Positions 13,069 through 24,639 of a DNA stretch of 64,000 nucleotides are shown here, piece by piece. This DNA comes from Cycas panzhihuaensis (Eukaryota; Cycadophyta), in contig CM041465.1 of NCBI GenBank assembly GCA_023213395.1, positions 36,711,741 through 36,775,740 of the forward strand, given 5' to 3'. How positions within the stretch are numbered: the first letter of the stretch is position 1; the number at the start of each line of letters is the position of its first letter. Under the pieces are notes generated by a model. That model was given only the letters and a program-made list of their open reading frames with translations, had not been told where the DNA came from and ran no database searches. The position numbers and the translations under genes are program-made.

Positions 13069-16000
13069 TAGAAGGGAAGTCAAATTGGAAATTTCTCAAG
13101 GAAATAAGATGAGTTTTTAGTTCTTAAAAAAATCTTTGAAGAAGCAATGCAGGTTGGTGCATCCTTAAACTTCCCATGCAATATCACCAAATATTTCCTA
13201 ATGTAAATATAATTAGTGCATTAGGGCTTGATCTACTACTTGCAAGTTTTGTGTGCAAAGCCAAATCCCTCTTCTGTATAATCTTATTATTGTTAGAAGA
13301 AGAGAGACTAGACATCAAGGATAATATCTACTACAAACTTCATCTCAAGACAATCATTGATCCTACATTAAAAGAAGTCACTTGATATTTCTTTATAGAT
13401 TGTTATTTAATATATCATCAATATTAAATCATCCTCCATAGGTCACTATTATGCATGAGGCTTAAGGGTGTGTCAAGAAATGTCCATCCATGCTACATCA
13501 CACAACCCACTAATGCCTTCCCCACAAGCTACAAATGGATGTGAAGGCATACACCCATTCTAATCTACTAAACTTTAAGGGATAAAGTCTACATATAACC
13601 TTCTTTAAAAGATTTATCTCTTAAGTTCAAAAGACAACAAAGAGAAAAAAGATGATCTAGTTTCTTAAACCCTCATATCTATAAGTTTTTTTCCTCTCTA
13701 TTTATGTTACGTCTACTATTCTTTTATTCTTTAAACTTCTTAATCTAATGGGCAGTATATGTTGCTATTTTTTGAGTTTTTTTAAAACATATTTTTCCTT
13801 TTAATTTTTTTTCCTACTTTAGATTCTAGTTTCAAGCATGGCAAGTTATCCCTCATAGAATCTTAGAGCCTACTTCGCATAACCTAGTTTTCTAGATTAG
13901 CATGTAGTTTCACCCTATGTAATCTAGCAATTGGCCACCATTCCATGGCAATGGTGCTAAACTGATGGGTATTTCTTAGGGTACAAAATTCCTCAAAATC
14001 ATCTTATCAAACCAAGGATATAAACTTATGAATGATGGAAAGAAATCTACCTTAGCTACCAAATCCTAAACATAAAAAACAAGTGTGTACATATACACAC
14101 AAATCGATCAAATTACCATCATATAGTTTCTCATCCCTTGATTGTTTCATTAATATTTATGAAGTAGTACAGGTATTCAGGCCATATCAAAAGCACACTC
14201 TTAATCTATAAAGGGTTCTATCTCTCAAAATGCCACATGCAAGTTATACAACTACCCACCCATTTCTTGAACTAATAAGCTTGGGGTTTTGGATGAGAGC
14301 CAAACACAAGGACACAACCCTTAGAGGCAATCTATTCTAATTTCATTTATTTAAGGAAATGAATTTATACATCATGTTGGCTATAAGTTAGTTGGGGGGG
14401 CCAACCAACTTCCAATTGACTTGGAATGAACTCTTAACTAACTATTAAAAGGCCATTTAGTCAAACAACTAAGAAGTAATTAAAAAAAAAAAAAGCAATC
14501 TCATAAATAATACCATGAGAAATAAAAGCATAATGAATAATAGAACAATTATAGTACAAACTCAAGAAATAAAACAATTCCATAAAATGTAAAGAAAACC
14601 TAAGACAAAATCTATAAACTACATAACCACCAATCAACATAATAACATGTAGTAAAAGATATTAATTCTAAAATTTTCAATAACAAAGTCTGTCAAAGAA
14701 AATAATTTCCTAAATAATACCATCATAGATAAAAGTATAATAAATGATACAACAAATAAAGCACAAGAAAAATTCATTGCAAGCAAAACAGAAAAAGAAC
14801 ACCAAAAAATATGTATCATACTAATTGAAATCATGGGCATATGGCCTTGTAATGAATATAATATAATAACATTGACAACAAACACAATCAAGAAAATGCT
14901 TCTAATAATAATACTCCTATAGAAAGAACTAAAGTAGAGAACAAAGTAAAATTAAAAACAATGCAAATGTTAAAACACCATGTAAAAAGAATATATCAAA
15001 ATGTGAAAAAATACACATCATTTTGATTGAGATCATAGGCATATAGCCTTGTAATAAACATAATTGAATAATATTTTCAACAAGAACAATTAAGCAAATA
15101 CTTTAACTAACAATAACCAAAATAAATAAATAAATGACTATTCTAAATATTTAATAACATAGTTGCCAATATAATTTTTTTGATAATAAAAATTGAAGAA
15201 ACAATCTCATAGATAATACCATCACAAATAATGCATAGTAAATAATACAATGAATAAAGTATAAACTTAAGAAACAAAATAATTACATGTGATGGTAAAG
15301 AAAATCCAAGTTATGATTTAATAACTAAAATAAGTTTTACAGTTCAAAAAACTATATGACTACCAATACATACAAAAACATGTAATAAAGGCCATTAATA
15401 TAAAAAATTCCCCTAACAAATATTATTTAAAAAATAATAATAAATAGCACCACCACAAATAAAAGTACAATAAATATTATAATAAATAAAACATGAGCAC
15501 AAATAAATATTGTTATAAGGAAATTTAAAAAAAATAATATAAAAATATAAACAAATATCCATTATACTAGATGAAGTCATAAGCATATGGCCCTGTGATA
15601 AACACAATCAAGAAACCACTTTGTCCTAACAAGGAAATGAAACAGACAATAAAACAAAATATAAACAATCATTTTATAACCCTTTGAAAATAATAATACA
15701 AACATCAAGACCAATCTAACATGATAACAATTATAAAAGTTATTTAATGTTACAATATTAAATCTAATAATTTTGTTATTAATCTATGCATAGGAAAAAT
15801 AAAAATTACAATAAAAAATAAAGAAAAGACATTTATAAAATTAATACATGATCATTCAAATACTCCAAAGGACATTAAAGACAAAGCATCTTATCACAAA
15901 AGATAATTAAAACTTGCATCATCATCATCATAATAAAACAAATTATAAGCAATTATTTTAGAACCATAAAAAAAAAAATATATAAATGTTAACCAATCTA

Positions 16001-17834
16001 ACATGGTAATACATATAGTAAATGTTAGAAAATATAATTAATGTTAATTTGTGTTGGTATTGATGATCTTAATAGTGGTTTGACTATAAATATATAATCA
16101 TTTTGGGTTAATAATTTGAGTGAGTTCTTTTATGGGCTTTTCTTAAAAGACGTTACCATGTAGATTGATGTTTATTTTATCTACAATTTTATACTTACTT
16201 ATTAATATTTTATCCTATTTTCACTTATGATCCTATGGAAAATTAAGAACATCTAAAACAATAATTATAAATCTAATAATACAATAGGTATTAAATGAAC
16301 AAGAAAAAAAAATACAAATAATATTATTAAAATAAAAAATTATTTAAAAAATCAATACATGACCTTTGAAATACTTTAGAAGACATAACCCTTTCAAATA
16401 CTCTATAAGACATCAAAGACAAAGCATCCCATCACAAAAAGAAAATTAAAACCTACCTAACCACTCTTTAATAAAATTAAGAAATAAAAAATGAGACTAT
16501 ATTCACAATTAGCATAAGAGAATCTACCACTTTATACAACTAGACATCCATTCAAAAAATAATACTAAAAGAGATACAATCCATAATTATTACTTGTACA
16601 CTCATATCTAAGTAATATCTAATATACATAATGTGTAGGATGTAATGATTGTTAATGTAATCTACGTCTAAAAGAGTAATCAATAGTAAGGACATGTGTC
16701 TTAAACATAATCTAGATAATATAAAATGTCTTTAAAAAGCCTAAAATCAAGGATGTTATCTAATATTATAACCTTTACAACACCAACAAACACATCAGAT
16801 TTGATAAAAATACCTCAAAGAAATAACATAATATTAACGACCAGTGAATAAGAGATCAGAACTAGTTGCAACAATCTAGATAACCTTCATTAATCTAAAG
16901 TAAATAATGCACGCTATGAGATGGTGTAAACACATGCGATGTAACATTTATAAATCCAAACACTAGACAAATATAAGTAGTTTTTCTAACATGTTGTTCA
17001 TACCTAAAAGTAAGGGGATTTAGACTATTACATATCTATATTTAATGTGATAAAATAATATATGATTTTTCCATGTAATAAACAATTATAAATTACTACA
17101 CTAATAAAAGAATAATAAAGTAATACTATCACAATAAGTCCTAATTACCCTCTCGCATAATGTATTCTCCTCTTATCTAAAATATCCTATATAAAAGATA
17201 CTTAAATAAATATAATATAAATATATTCTAATAATAATAATAACAACAATAACAATAATAATAATAAATAAAATAATATTATATAATATAAATAGTATTA
17301 ATATCATCTCAATATGAATAATATAAATATATGAAGCTATATAATTACAAATAGCATTTATAAATATAAGTAAGATTAGTTAGGATTCTATCATATTATA
17401 TGCACATATTTATTGAAAAGAAATACATAAAAATAACCAACTAGATAAATTTGAATGGCACTAATTAAAATAAAAAAATAAACAAGCATTTATCCATTGA
17501 TGAAAATTCATCAACTATATAGTAGAGACTACATCTCTTTAAGAATTATGTGTCACAATACCAAAACATTATCTAATGTATTCTTATCACTTAGCACAAT
17601 CAAAAGCAATAGCCTCAATGAGAAAGAACCCAAAAACTTTAACTCTAAAGCACACATTCTTCTTACACAAGAATTGTTAAAATTTTAAGAATTAGACGAG
17701 GAGCTTGTCGAGGCTCAAGACCTTCCTCCTTATGTTTAAAACACTAAGAGGGCTCTTGGTTATGATGTATAGCATGAGATCTAACATGAACAACATGGGA
17801 ATGGATAGCACATGAGATGTAGTATTATAAATTT
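13069..17834. repeat. 4.8-kb AT-rich tandem unit, copy 2
   Basis: This is the second direct copy of the unit at 8238. It is interrupted at its very end by element C1; its last bases continue as AATTTGAATA at 22834-22843, which matches the end of copy 1 (about 13053-13062). The copies differ by many substitutions and small indels, so the duplication is not recent. A 69-codon ORF at 13176-13385 has a damaged counterpart in copy 1 and no known family. Confidence 0.8.
17830..17834. repeat. Target-site duplication AATTT of element C1
   Basis: The same five bases follow the other LTR at 22834-22838, a perfect 5-bp pair. Confidence 0.9.
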
Positions 17835-18050
17835 TGTTAAAAATCAACCTGCAAGCAGAACAAACAGAACCAAATACCACCTCACAGGATCGAACGGTAT
17901 CCTTAAGGTACCTCCATTATATTAAGAAATATCATTACAACATTATTACAATATGATACACAAAATTGTGTATTTATAATATAAGTCATTATGGAAGAGT
18001 ATGACCCACTTGCATGTGGGATAAATCAAATGTACATTAATATTCTAACA
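17835..18050 (-). repeat. 3' LTR of C1 (216 bp)
   Basis: It is bounded by TG/CA and the AATTT duplication, and matches 22619-22833 with few changes. It includes TATTTATAATATAAG-type AT-rich sequence that could hold the promoter. Confidence 0.9.
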
Positions 18051-18061
18051 CTCCCCCTTAA
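18051..18061 (-). promoter_or_regulatory. Polypurine tract of C1
   Basis: TTAAGGGGGAG on the minus strand directly abuts the 3' LTR. This is the usual form of the second-strand priming site in plant copia elements, and C2 has the same tract. Confidence 0.9.
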
Positions 18062-18445
18062 TATGCATTTAGGTCATTTGTATTTGCATCGCTTTGTCCT
18101 TGGAAATGTCTTGAGAATGATGTCTTCAACCTGATCCTTGTCTTCAAACTTGTAGTGATGTCTTTGCTGTAGAATGATGTCTTTATCTTGATTTGTGTCT
18201 TCAATTATGTACTGCTGCCTTTGTAGAATGATATCTTCAGCTTGATTTCCATCTTCAATTTTGTAGTGATGATGTTGATGTAGCTTCTCTAGTAAGTATA
18301 AATCTTGTTTCTTTATTGCAGCTGGTCTAGTCTAATGAAGATCCTGTAAGTAACCATCTTCAATCACAACTTGCCTGTCATCATTATTCTGTATAAACTC
18401 TTGATCATCATGTACAATAGTGACTTCTTTAATCTTTGGAGTAAA
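18062..18445 (-). pseudogene. Repeat-bearing tail resembling C-terminus of copia RNase H
   Basis: The frame downstream of the gag-like ORF continues past its stop for about 125 codons. It holds three imperfect repeats of 18-19 residues (DNA units starting near 18115, 18172 and 18226), each like 'DIILQRQQYIIEDTNQDK'. The very end, 'DQVEDIILKTFPRTK', matches the end of copia pol (QVADIxTKxLPRxKF), right before the polypurine tract where pol normally stops. I infer that an internal deletion joined gag to the last codons of pol and that this segment then amplified. One stop lies near the gag end. Confidence 0.6.
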
Positions 18446-18448
18446 ATC

Positions 18449-19129
18449 TTAATCAATTAGCATACTTTTTAAACTTGAATCAATGCTTAAAGAAGGAACA
18501 TCATCAATATAAGACTCATCCGTTATGGGATTATTAGATTCAATTTCTCTTGAAATCAATTCATCACTTTCAATGTCTTCATTTGTAATCTCATCAATGC
18601 ATTCAACAGTAGAAGTTTCATCAGTGCTCAGACATTCTTCATCTCCATATGTTGTTTCATCAGTGTTGACGATACTTTCTTCATTCGTTGTACTTGTACC
18701 ATAACTAGCCTTAATTGCCTTTTCAATCATTCGTTGTGTTTCTTCAGGAGTTTGTTCAAATGCTTCCCTTAGAACATCCCAAGCTTCTTTAGCATTACTT
18801 ACATGTAGAGTCATAGGAATAGCAAAATGAAATTTGGAGGGAAGATCAATCTCATTGAATGCAGCACGAATCATAATAAATGCCATTCTATCTTTCTTCT
18901 TAAGCATTTCTTTTTCTTCATCATCATTAGGGATATCATATTCATTAGTAACAATCTTCCACAAACCTCTAGCTATGAATAGACATCTCATTTTAATTGT
19001 CCAAAAGAAGTAGTCTTCACCATTGCATTTAGGTACTGGAAGAAGCGAATCCCTTAAGTAATATTCATTTGTCTCAGGAGCATATATAACCACATCATTG
19101 TCCTCCATGATTGTAAATGCCATGTCCAT
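18449..19129 (-). CDS. Intact gag-like ORF of C1 (226 aa)
   Basis: This is an uninterrupted 226-codon frame starting at Met 19129. Residues 30-140 follow the copia gag (UBN2/DUF4219-like) pattern: 'NGEDYFFWTIKMRCLF' then 'LWKIV', and later 'NAKEAWDVLREAFEQTPEE'. These match the YxxWxxxMxxxL...LWxxV...KEAWDxLxxxFE signature. Residues 150-226 are acidic, Ser/Thr/Glu-rich and of low complexity, with no zinc knuckle and no protease after them. Gag packages element RNA in cytoplasmic particles; this copy would have to borrow RT and integrase. The start context AACATGG and the preserved frame suggest recent or selected maintenance, which cannot be decided here. Confidence 0.75.
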   Translation of the reverse strand: MDMAFTIMEDNDVVIYAPETNEYYLRDSLLPVPKCNGEDYFFWTIKMRCLFIARGLWKIVTNEYDIPNDDEEKEMLKKKDRMAFIMIRAAFNEIDLPSKFHFAIPMTLHVSNAKEAWDVLREAFEQTPEETQRMIEKAIKASYGTSTTNEESIVNTDETTYGDEECLSTDETSTVECIDEITNEDIESDELISREIESNNPITDESYIDDVPSLSIDSSLKSMLID

Positions 19130-20770
19130 ATGCCACGTCCTTTTTCAATCAATAAACTCACTTATCATTAGTAACTTGCCTACTGATCACTCTCAACAAA
19201 TTTCCTCATGTTTCAAACATCACATCATTGCATCATTGCCTTATCCATCACTAAACAGTCACAGAATTCAAACACTCACTTCACCAAACCAATGCCTCAT
19301 AACTCTCACAACCATCATATATGTCATATATCACTACCAAGACATACACTTCACTTGATTGCCCAAAACACATAACTCATGCCAGCAAAAACTCATCCTT
19401 CTTTGCCTGTTCACATCATGACACATGCCTAATTTCTTCCTTAACTCACCCAACAAAGTGTCCAACCTTGTCATGTAACCTCACATGTTACAAGGTTCAT
19501 AATTGCCAAGTCATCAATTCTCTCATGCAAACACATACAACATAAACAATAGACGTCTCTTCTGACTATTAAGTCATCTTATGCATGCCTCTTATAAGGA
19601 CCATACTCACCTCATCATATATCCACAACAAGTCTCAAGTGAATAGAGTGCAAAATATGAGTTAATATCGTCTCACATTACCAAGGTACTCTCCCATGTG
19701 AAATACATGCAAGAAGGCCTCAACAGTCACCTCATCAATACCTCATATCATCAAAGTATTCTCATATAATTGCATACAAATGAATAATGAAAGGCTCACA
19801 CTTTGTCTCATGTCATCATGTCAACATATCAAACTAAGACCTTACTTCAAAATTCACTCACTCATATCGCCATAAAACCATAACTATAAGGACTCCACTA
19901 TCAACTCAATGCCAAAGATAACAATAACTCACTTGCTTATCAATCATTACCTTGATCATAGCGCCTTCTTATTACCCTTGTCTTGCCCATGTCATGCCGT
20001 TAATTCCTCAAATTAATTTGCCATATGACTCACATGACTTAAAGTCAATTCACATCGTAACAATACATATGCAAAGAGGACTCAAAACTTAATATATATT
20101 AATGCAAATACTGGGTGACTTGGCGACGTCAATGTTACGAAAGGGCAATTTAGAGGATCACATAATAACCTTTGATTAAAGTGGACTCAACTCAAATTAT
20201 TCCAATATTCTCCCCTCTGTATCGTAACCCTCGATTTTATTATGGCGACGTATATATCATCACGACAAATCTCCCAAAGCACAAGTTGCAAATTCAAACA
20301 ACAGCGTGTAATAGTTTGATAGATGACTTGATAAGGGTGACTTGGTCTACAGTATATAAAATAAAGCTAGTTGTGTATCACGGGCAATATTACACTGCAT
20401 CAATACATATCAATACTAGAGTTGCGAGAGTTGCGTAGATGCAAGGGCAATGCAAAAATACTATGGATAAAAATATACACGTGATGATGCATAATAAAAT
20501 GACGGTTACAATATTATAAGTGGCGGTTGTGCAAATTGATTATGAAACGGTAATGGTGCAAATCAAATAATATATATGGCTATATATATAGACCATCCAT
20601 AAAGAATAATTGTTGATTCTCTACAAATTCTCAACAAAGGAATACCGACTGAGTTTACGTTAGGGTTTGGAGGTTAGATTTGAAATTAGCATTCAGATCT
20701 GCAACTATGATGTCTTTTGTCTCAACGCTGACGACGGAGATGACAGAGATATGATGACAGAGATGTACTA
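19130..20770 (-). other. Non-coding spacer of C1 shared with C2
   Basis: The part 19130-19740 aligns, in reverse complement, with 52560-53390 in C2. It includes a long match just before the gag start codon. On the minus strand the text is rich in ATGAG, GTGAT and GGCAATG words, giving it a quasi-repetitive look. The short plus-strand ORFs here are shadows. 19740-20770 is C1-specific and unassigned. Confidence 0.65.
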
Positions 20771-20773
20771 AAA

Positions 20774-21634
20774 TTACTCAAAAACCTCCCAGAAAGACCC
20801 CCAAAGACACAGTTTCTGCAAACCCTCCAAATTGTCGACCAGACAAATCTCCATCACAACATCTGGCATAAAACCCCAACCGCTTCCGCTAACATTTGCC
20901 AAACCCCTACTAAACAATCGCAAGCCAGGAACAAGGCAAGGGTAAGAAGAAAGTTGTTTTAAACGAAGAGGACTTCCCTGAGATTTATTTCTGTGCTCTC
21001 CAAAGTAAATACCTAAAGTCTTCTCTGAATTCACCAACCGGATTACCTTGCTGACATCGGCTTCACTTTCCCTATTTATCAATTTATGGCGACGCTTTCG
21101 ATAGTAAGTTTTCATAATTATTCGACGTGCCACAGGTTCGTTAACCAAGGCATCTGGAGTCTTATCGCAAACCAATTCAGCATGAGACGAATCAGTAATT
21201 GTTTCAGTAATACCCTTCTGAGACACGGAGCGCATAACATCTGAGCTACTACTGGAAGCCGAAGAGCTCATTGTATCAACATCCTCCAAGGATTTGAATA
21301 AGACCCCGGGACAATCAATGTGATCATTATCTGATCCATCAATAATAACACACTTGTCTGCATCATCGACATCACAGCCTCTCCTCAGTTCTACATCCGG
21401 ACGCAAACATTTCCTCTTCTTAGCACTACGCCTTTGCGAGCCCTCAATACCAGCCTTCGGCGAATCGCCAATGGCACGCTTCTCTGAACCAATAATACTT
21501 CCATCTAAACCTTGTTTTATAGCTAGTCGTTCCATCCTGTTACGAAGCTTCTGTGGAGTTTCAACGCCATCCCTCTGTGAATCGTTAAGACCACGGTTTT
21601 GACTCAGTTTTATATCTCTACAGAACTTGAGTTA
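20774..21634 (-). CDS. Unidentified captured ORF in C1
   Basis: The frame is open from just after a TAA at about 21636 to a stop at 20774, about 286 codons. The first Met is at 21535, giving 253 residues. It has a basic segment ('RRSAKKRKCLRPDVEL'), an acidic stretch, a serine run, then 'MKTYYRKRRHKLINRE' and a hydrophobic C-terminus. The basic clusters could be nuclear signals. I do not recognise a family. Base composition is visibly richer in G+C, with balanced codons, unlike the AT-rich retroelement around it. It is absent from C2. I infer a piece of a host gene picked up by the element and lying in its sense direction; it could also be a chance frame in captured DNA. Confidence 0.5.
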
Positions 21635-21636
21635 TT

Positions 21637-22048
21637 TTGCAATGGTGGTATCAGTGCAGAAGCCGATTATCCATACACTGCGCATGATGGCTGATGCGAC
21701 ACCGACAAGAAGAAGACTGTTACAGTGACGATCGATGGATACGAAGATGTACTGGCCAACAGTGATGCAGATTTATTGAAAGCAGTGGCTCATCAGCCTG
21801 TTTCTGTGGCCATTGATGCAGGTGGATTTGACTTTCAATTTTACCGGTAGGGCGTGTTCACGGGAGAATGCGAGAGAAGTCTGAACCACGGAGTGGCAGT
21901 TGTGGGATACAGTGTGTCGAGGGAGGGTATAAAGTATTGGATTGGGGAGAAGATGGATATATCAGAATGTATCGAGGTATTTCTAAGCCAAGAGAGTCAC
22001 AGAGTCAGTAGGATGCGGGCTGATCTTTACTTCAAATTCATTAAGTGA
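21637..22048 (+). pseudogene. Captured papain-like cysteine protease fragment
   Basis: The plus-strand frame reads 'CNGGISAEADYPYTAHDG', then '[15 protein letters not shown]' and '[20 protein letters not shown]'. These are consecutive landmarks of the C-terminal half of plant family C1A proteases. The catalytic His (LNHG) is present. The segment with the catalytic Asn (KNSWG) is missing: after 'KYWI' the text shifts frame to the equivalent of '[11 protein letters not shown]'. In-frame TGA and TAG occur at the positions between DG and CD and after FYR. The catalytic Cys half is absent. It lies antisense inside C1, so it is a transduced, dead gene piece. The upstream edge (CTACAG before the frame) could be a splice acceptor. 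Confidence 0.85.
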
Positions 22049-22254
22049 CGCACAATCGATATACGGTAACACACAGGTGATTCAAGATGGTGCGATGTAT
22101 TAATACATGGTTTGCCAATGTTTTAAATAGAGGTTGAACGAAATATATTAGCTGGGCAGACAGGATATTATCACAGATCACAGCAAGGGCGAATATAGAC
22201 AACAGATCACGATAGGGTAAATATAGACGACGATAGTATTAATGGACAGTAAAT

Positions 22255-22348
22255 ACATTCACACAATGAATATATTCAACTCTATAGTTTATATTTCATA
22301 TACATTCACACAATGAATATATTCAACTCTATAGTTTATATTTCATAT
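22255..22348. repeat. Two tandem copies of a 47-bp unit
   Basis: 22255-22301 and 22302-22348 are identical by eye and begin ACATTCACACAATG. They lie in the C1 leader between the protease piece and the primer site. Their identity points to a recent duplication. Confidence 0.9.
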
Positions 22349-22606
22349 AGGGCAGATTGAAGAAAATTAGGTAATAAATATACTGAGCATACCTCAAATA
22401 TTGACTGCACTACAACTGACCTGCTAGGGTTTTACATTTTTCATAGCTCAATGGAAGTTGACAACATCTCCAGGGCATAGTAGCATCGTCAAGAGAATGG
22501 GCATCAACAGCTCTACAGATCCACCTCCTTACATGCCAACAGAATTAGGGTTCAACCAACACCTAGTTCAACCTCACTTCCTGTCACTCAAACTTACTTC
22601 ACCTTA

Positions 22607-22618
22607 GCTCTGATACCA
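22607..22618 (-). promoter_or_regulatory. Primer binding site of C1
   Basis: The minus strand reads TGGTATCAGAGC, a perfect initiator-Met primer site, with no spacer to the LTR. Confidence 0.95.
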
Positions 22619-22833
22619 TGTTAAAATCAACTTGCAAGCAAAACAAACAGAACCCAACACCACCTCACAGGATCAAACGGTACCCTTAAGGTACCTCCAT
22701 TGTATTAAGAAATATCATTACAACATTATTACAATATGATACATAAAATTGTGTATTTATAATATAAGTCATTATGGAAGAGTATGACCCACTTGCATGT
22801 GGCATAAATCAAATGTACATTAATATCCTAACA
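22619..22833 (-). repeat. 5' LTR of C1 (215 bp)
   Basis: It has TG/CA ends, is followed by AATTT and matches the left LTR closely. Confidence 0.9.
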
Positions 22834-22843
22834 AATTTGAATA

Positions 22844-23347
22844 GATGGCATAGTATGAGGAGATTTATTAGCCCTAGAGGTAGGCATCCTTCCTAATTTG
22901 GTGTTTATTCTAGAATCCCCTCTTTCTCTTCTAATCAGGACGGAGGTGCTTATAGGAAGTGAAATGAAAGAGACAAATATCATGTTAGAAACTCAAAATC
23001 TTTAGGCTAATAAAGAGCATCAGGTGATGAGGGAGATGAATGCTAATATAGATGATCTTAAAGGTGGAGGGGCAATGTTACCTAAAGCCAAGAGTAGTAT
23101 TATACTAGATTTAGTTCATGAAGTCTAAATAGATTATAAGGACATAGATAAAAATAAGGGTAGAAAACTTAATAATGAAATTCATACTTTGGAAACCAGA
23201 GGGCTAGAAAGTGGGACATAAGCTCAATTGACTTTTTATATCAGTAAAAAGCAAGCTCTAGAAACTACTCATTACGGTGAAATCCATAGTCAATCTAAAG
23301 GTGGATCAAAATTAAGAAAGGGACCTACCTATTTTGGGAAGAAATGA
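22844..23347 (+). pseudogene. LINE2 ORF1 C-terminal tail
   Basis: A mostly open frame rich in Ser, Lys and Glu runs straight up to the endonuclease start. It includes 'FGVYSRIPSFSSNQ' and ends near 'KGPTYFGKK'. There is no CCHC knuckle; that part has been lost by 5' truncation. Assignment rests on position and open frame, not on a family motif. Confidence 0.45.
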
Positions 23348-24100
23348 TAGTAGTTTCTTGGAATGTAAGAGGGTTGGATTTGACCTCTTTAAAGCAAACC
23401 CTTAAGAAGAAAATCAAGAAATGAAGCCCTGATGTTATTCTTGTTTAAGAGAAAAATCTATTTAAAGGTAAATTAGAATTATAGAAGCATGGATGGATTG
23501 GCAATTCATATTGAATTATAAGCATTGGGGTCCATGATCAATTTGGAGGTATCATTATGTTATGGGATGACAAGACCCTTTGGTTAGTAGAGATGGTTAA
23601 AGGTAAGGATTGGTTAAGAATTAAGGTCTAAGTTTTAGGCAATGAAAAGGTGATTGATATCACTAATATATATGCCCTAAACCATTTCTTATTAGCTAAA
23701 GATTATTGGGCTAATATGTGATAGGATGGTAAGATAGGTAATTTCTAAAATTAGATCATTAGAGGTGATTTGAATATGGTACTACACTTAAATAAGAAAC
23801 ATAGAGGTTACTTTTTACTAAGCAACTAGGAAGAGACAATTAAGAATATAATGGAAGGTTAGTGGATCTAGAGCTAGTTAATGGAGTTTTCACGTAGACC
23901 AATAAAAGACATGACACATTAGTAATTATGGAAAGGTTTGATAGGGTTTTGGTCTTTGATTCACTTGTGTAATCTACTAAAATAAAAACTAGCATCCTAA
24001 TTAGGAGTAGACTAGACCACACCCCAATCCTCCTCAAGATATTAGGTATGTACACTCATAGAAAATCTCCTTTTAAGTTTAATCCAAGATTGATAAGTCA
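23348..24100 (+). pseudogene. LINE2 APE-type endonuclease
   Basis: It starts with 'MIVVSWNVRGLDL', the SWNxRGL motif of L1 endonucleases, followed by 'SPDVILV' before a stop where QE(T)K is expected. Next come 'GGIIMLWDDKTLW' and 'IIRGDLNMVLH', the GDFN motif with Leu. The residues for metal binding are partly kept, but stops at several points make the frame dead. This enzyme would nick target DNA to prime reverse transcription. Confidence 0.8.
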
Positions 24101-24639
24101 TCAAGAAGTTATACCTTAGATTAAGTAATGGTAGACTAAAGCCCAATTCTTAGGGAGAAAAATATAAAATTTTCAATTTGAACTATGATACATTAAGAGC
24201 AACCTTAGGCTTTGGTAATGTAACATTATGAATTAATCTAGGATGAAGCATCATTAGATAAAGGAGAAACTTAAGGCTTTAAATGAAAACATGGATGTAG
24301 GCTATGACACCCTAGCTGATAAAAGGAAAGAAGCAAATCTAATTAACAGACTAAAGTCCATTAAGAAAGATCGAAATGCTGTTATAAGACTTCATTCCCA
24401 TGTGTTGTGGATTAAGCAAGGGGACACTAACTCTTAAATTTTCCTTAAAGTAATAAAGATCCAATAGATGGAAAATAAGATGGTTGAGCTCTAAAAAATG
24501 TCAATCAAATTATTCATGTATAAGAAGATATATAATCAGAGATTAGAGATCATTTCACAACATTATTCATAGAAGACCAAGTAGATTGAGATTTTGCAGA
24601 ACTTGAGATGTTGAAATCCATCCCTAGGATGGTTTCTCT

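Larger units (their letters stand above)
17835..22833 (-). mobile_element. Copia-derived non-autonomous element C1 with captured host DNA
   Basis: It is complete, with TSDs (AATTT), two 215/216-bp LTRs (17835-18050 and 22619-22833), a perfect initiator-Met primer site next to the right LTR and the polypurine tract TTAAGGGGGAG next to the left LTR. Read on the minus strand, the order is LTR, leader, antisense cysteine-protease piece, unknown ORF, ATGAG-rich spacer, gag-like ORF, a repeat-bearing tail resembling the end of copia pol, polypurine tract and LTR. Protease, integrase and RT are absent. The LTR and spacer are shared with C2 at 51601-53685. The LTRs are highly alike, so this is among the younger insertions here. 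Confidence 0.9.

Noticed and set aside
8238-17834. Reading the two 4.8-kb copies as LTRs of one giant element
   Set aside because: They are directly adjacent with no interior between them, and no primer site or polypurine tract is seen.
21354-21602. Plus-strand 82-codon ORF
   Set aside because: Shadow of the longer minus-strand ORF at 20774-21634.
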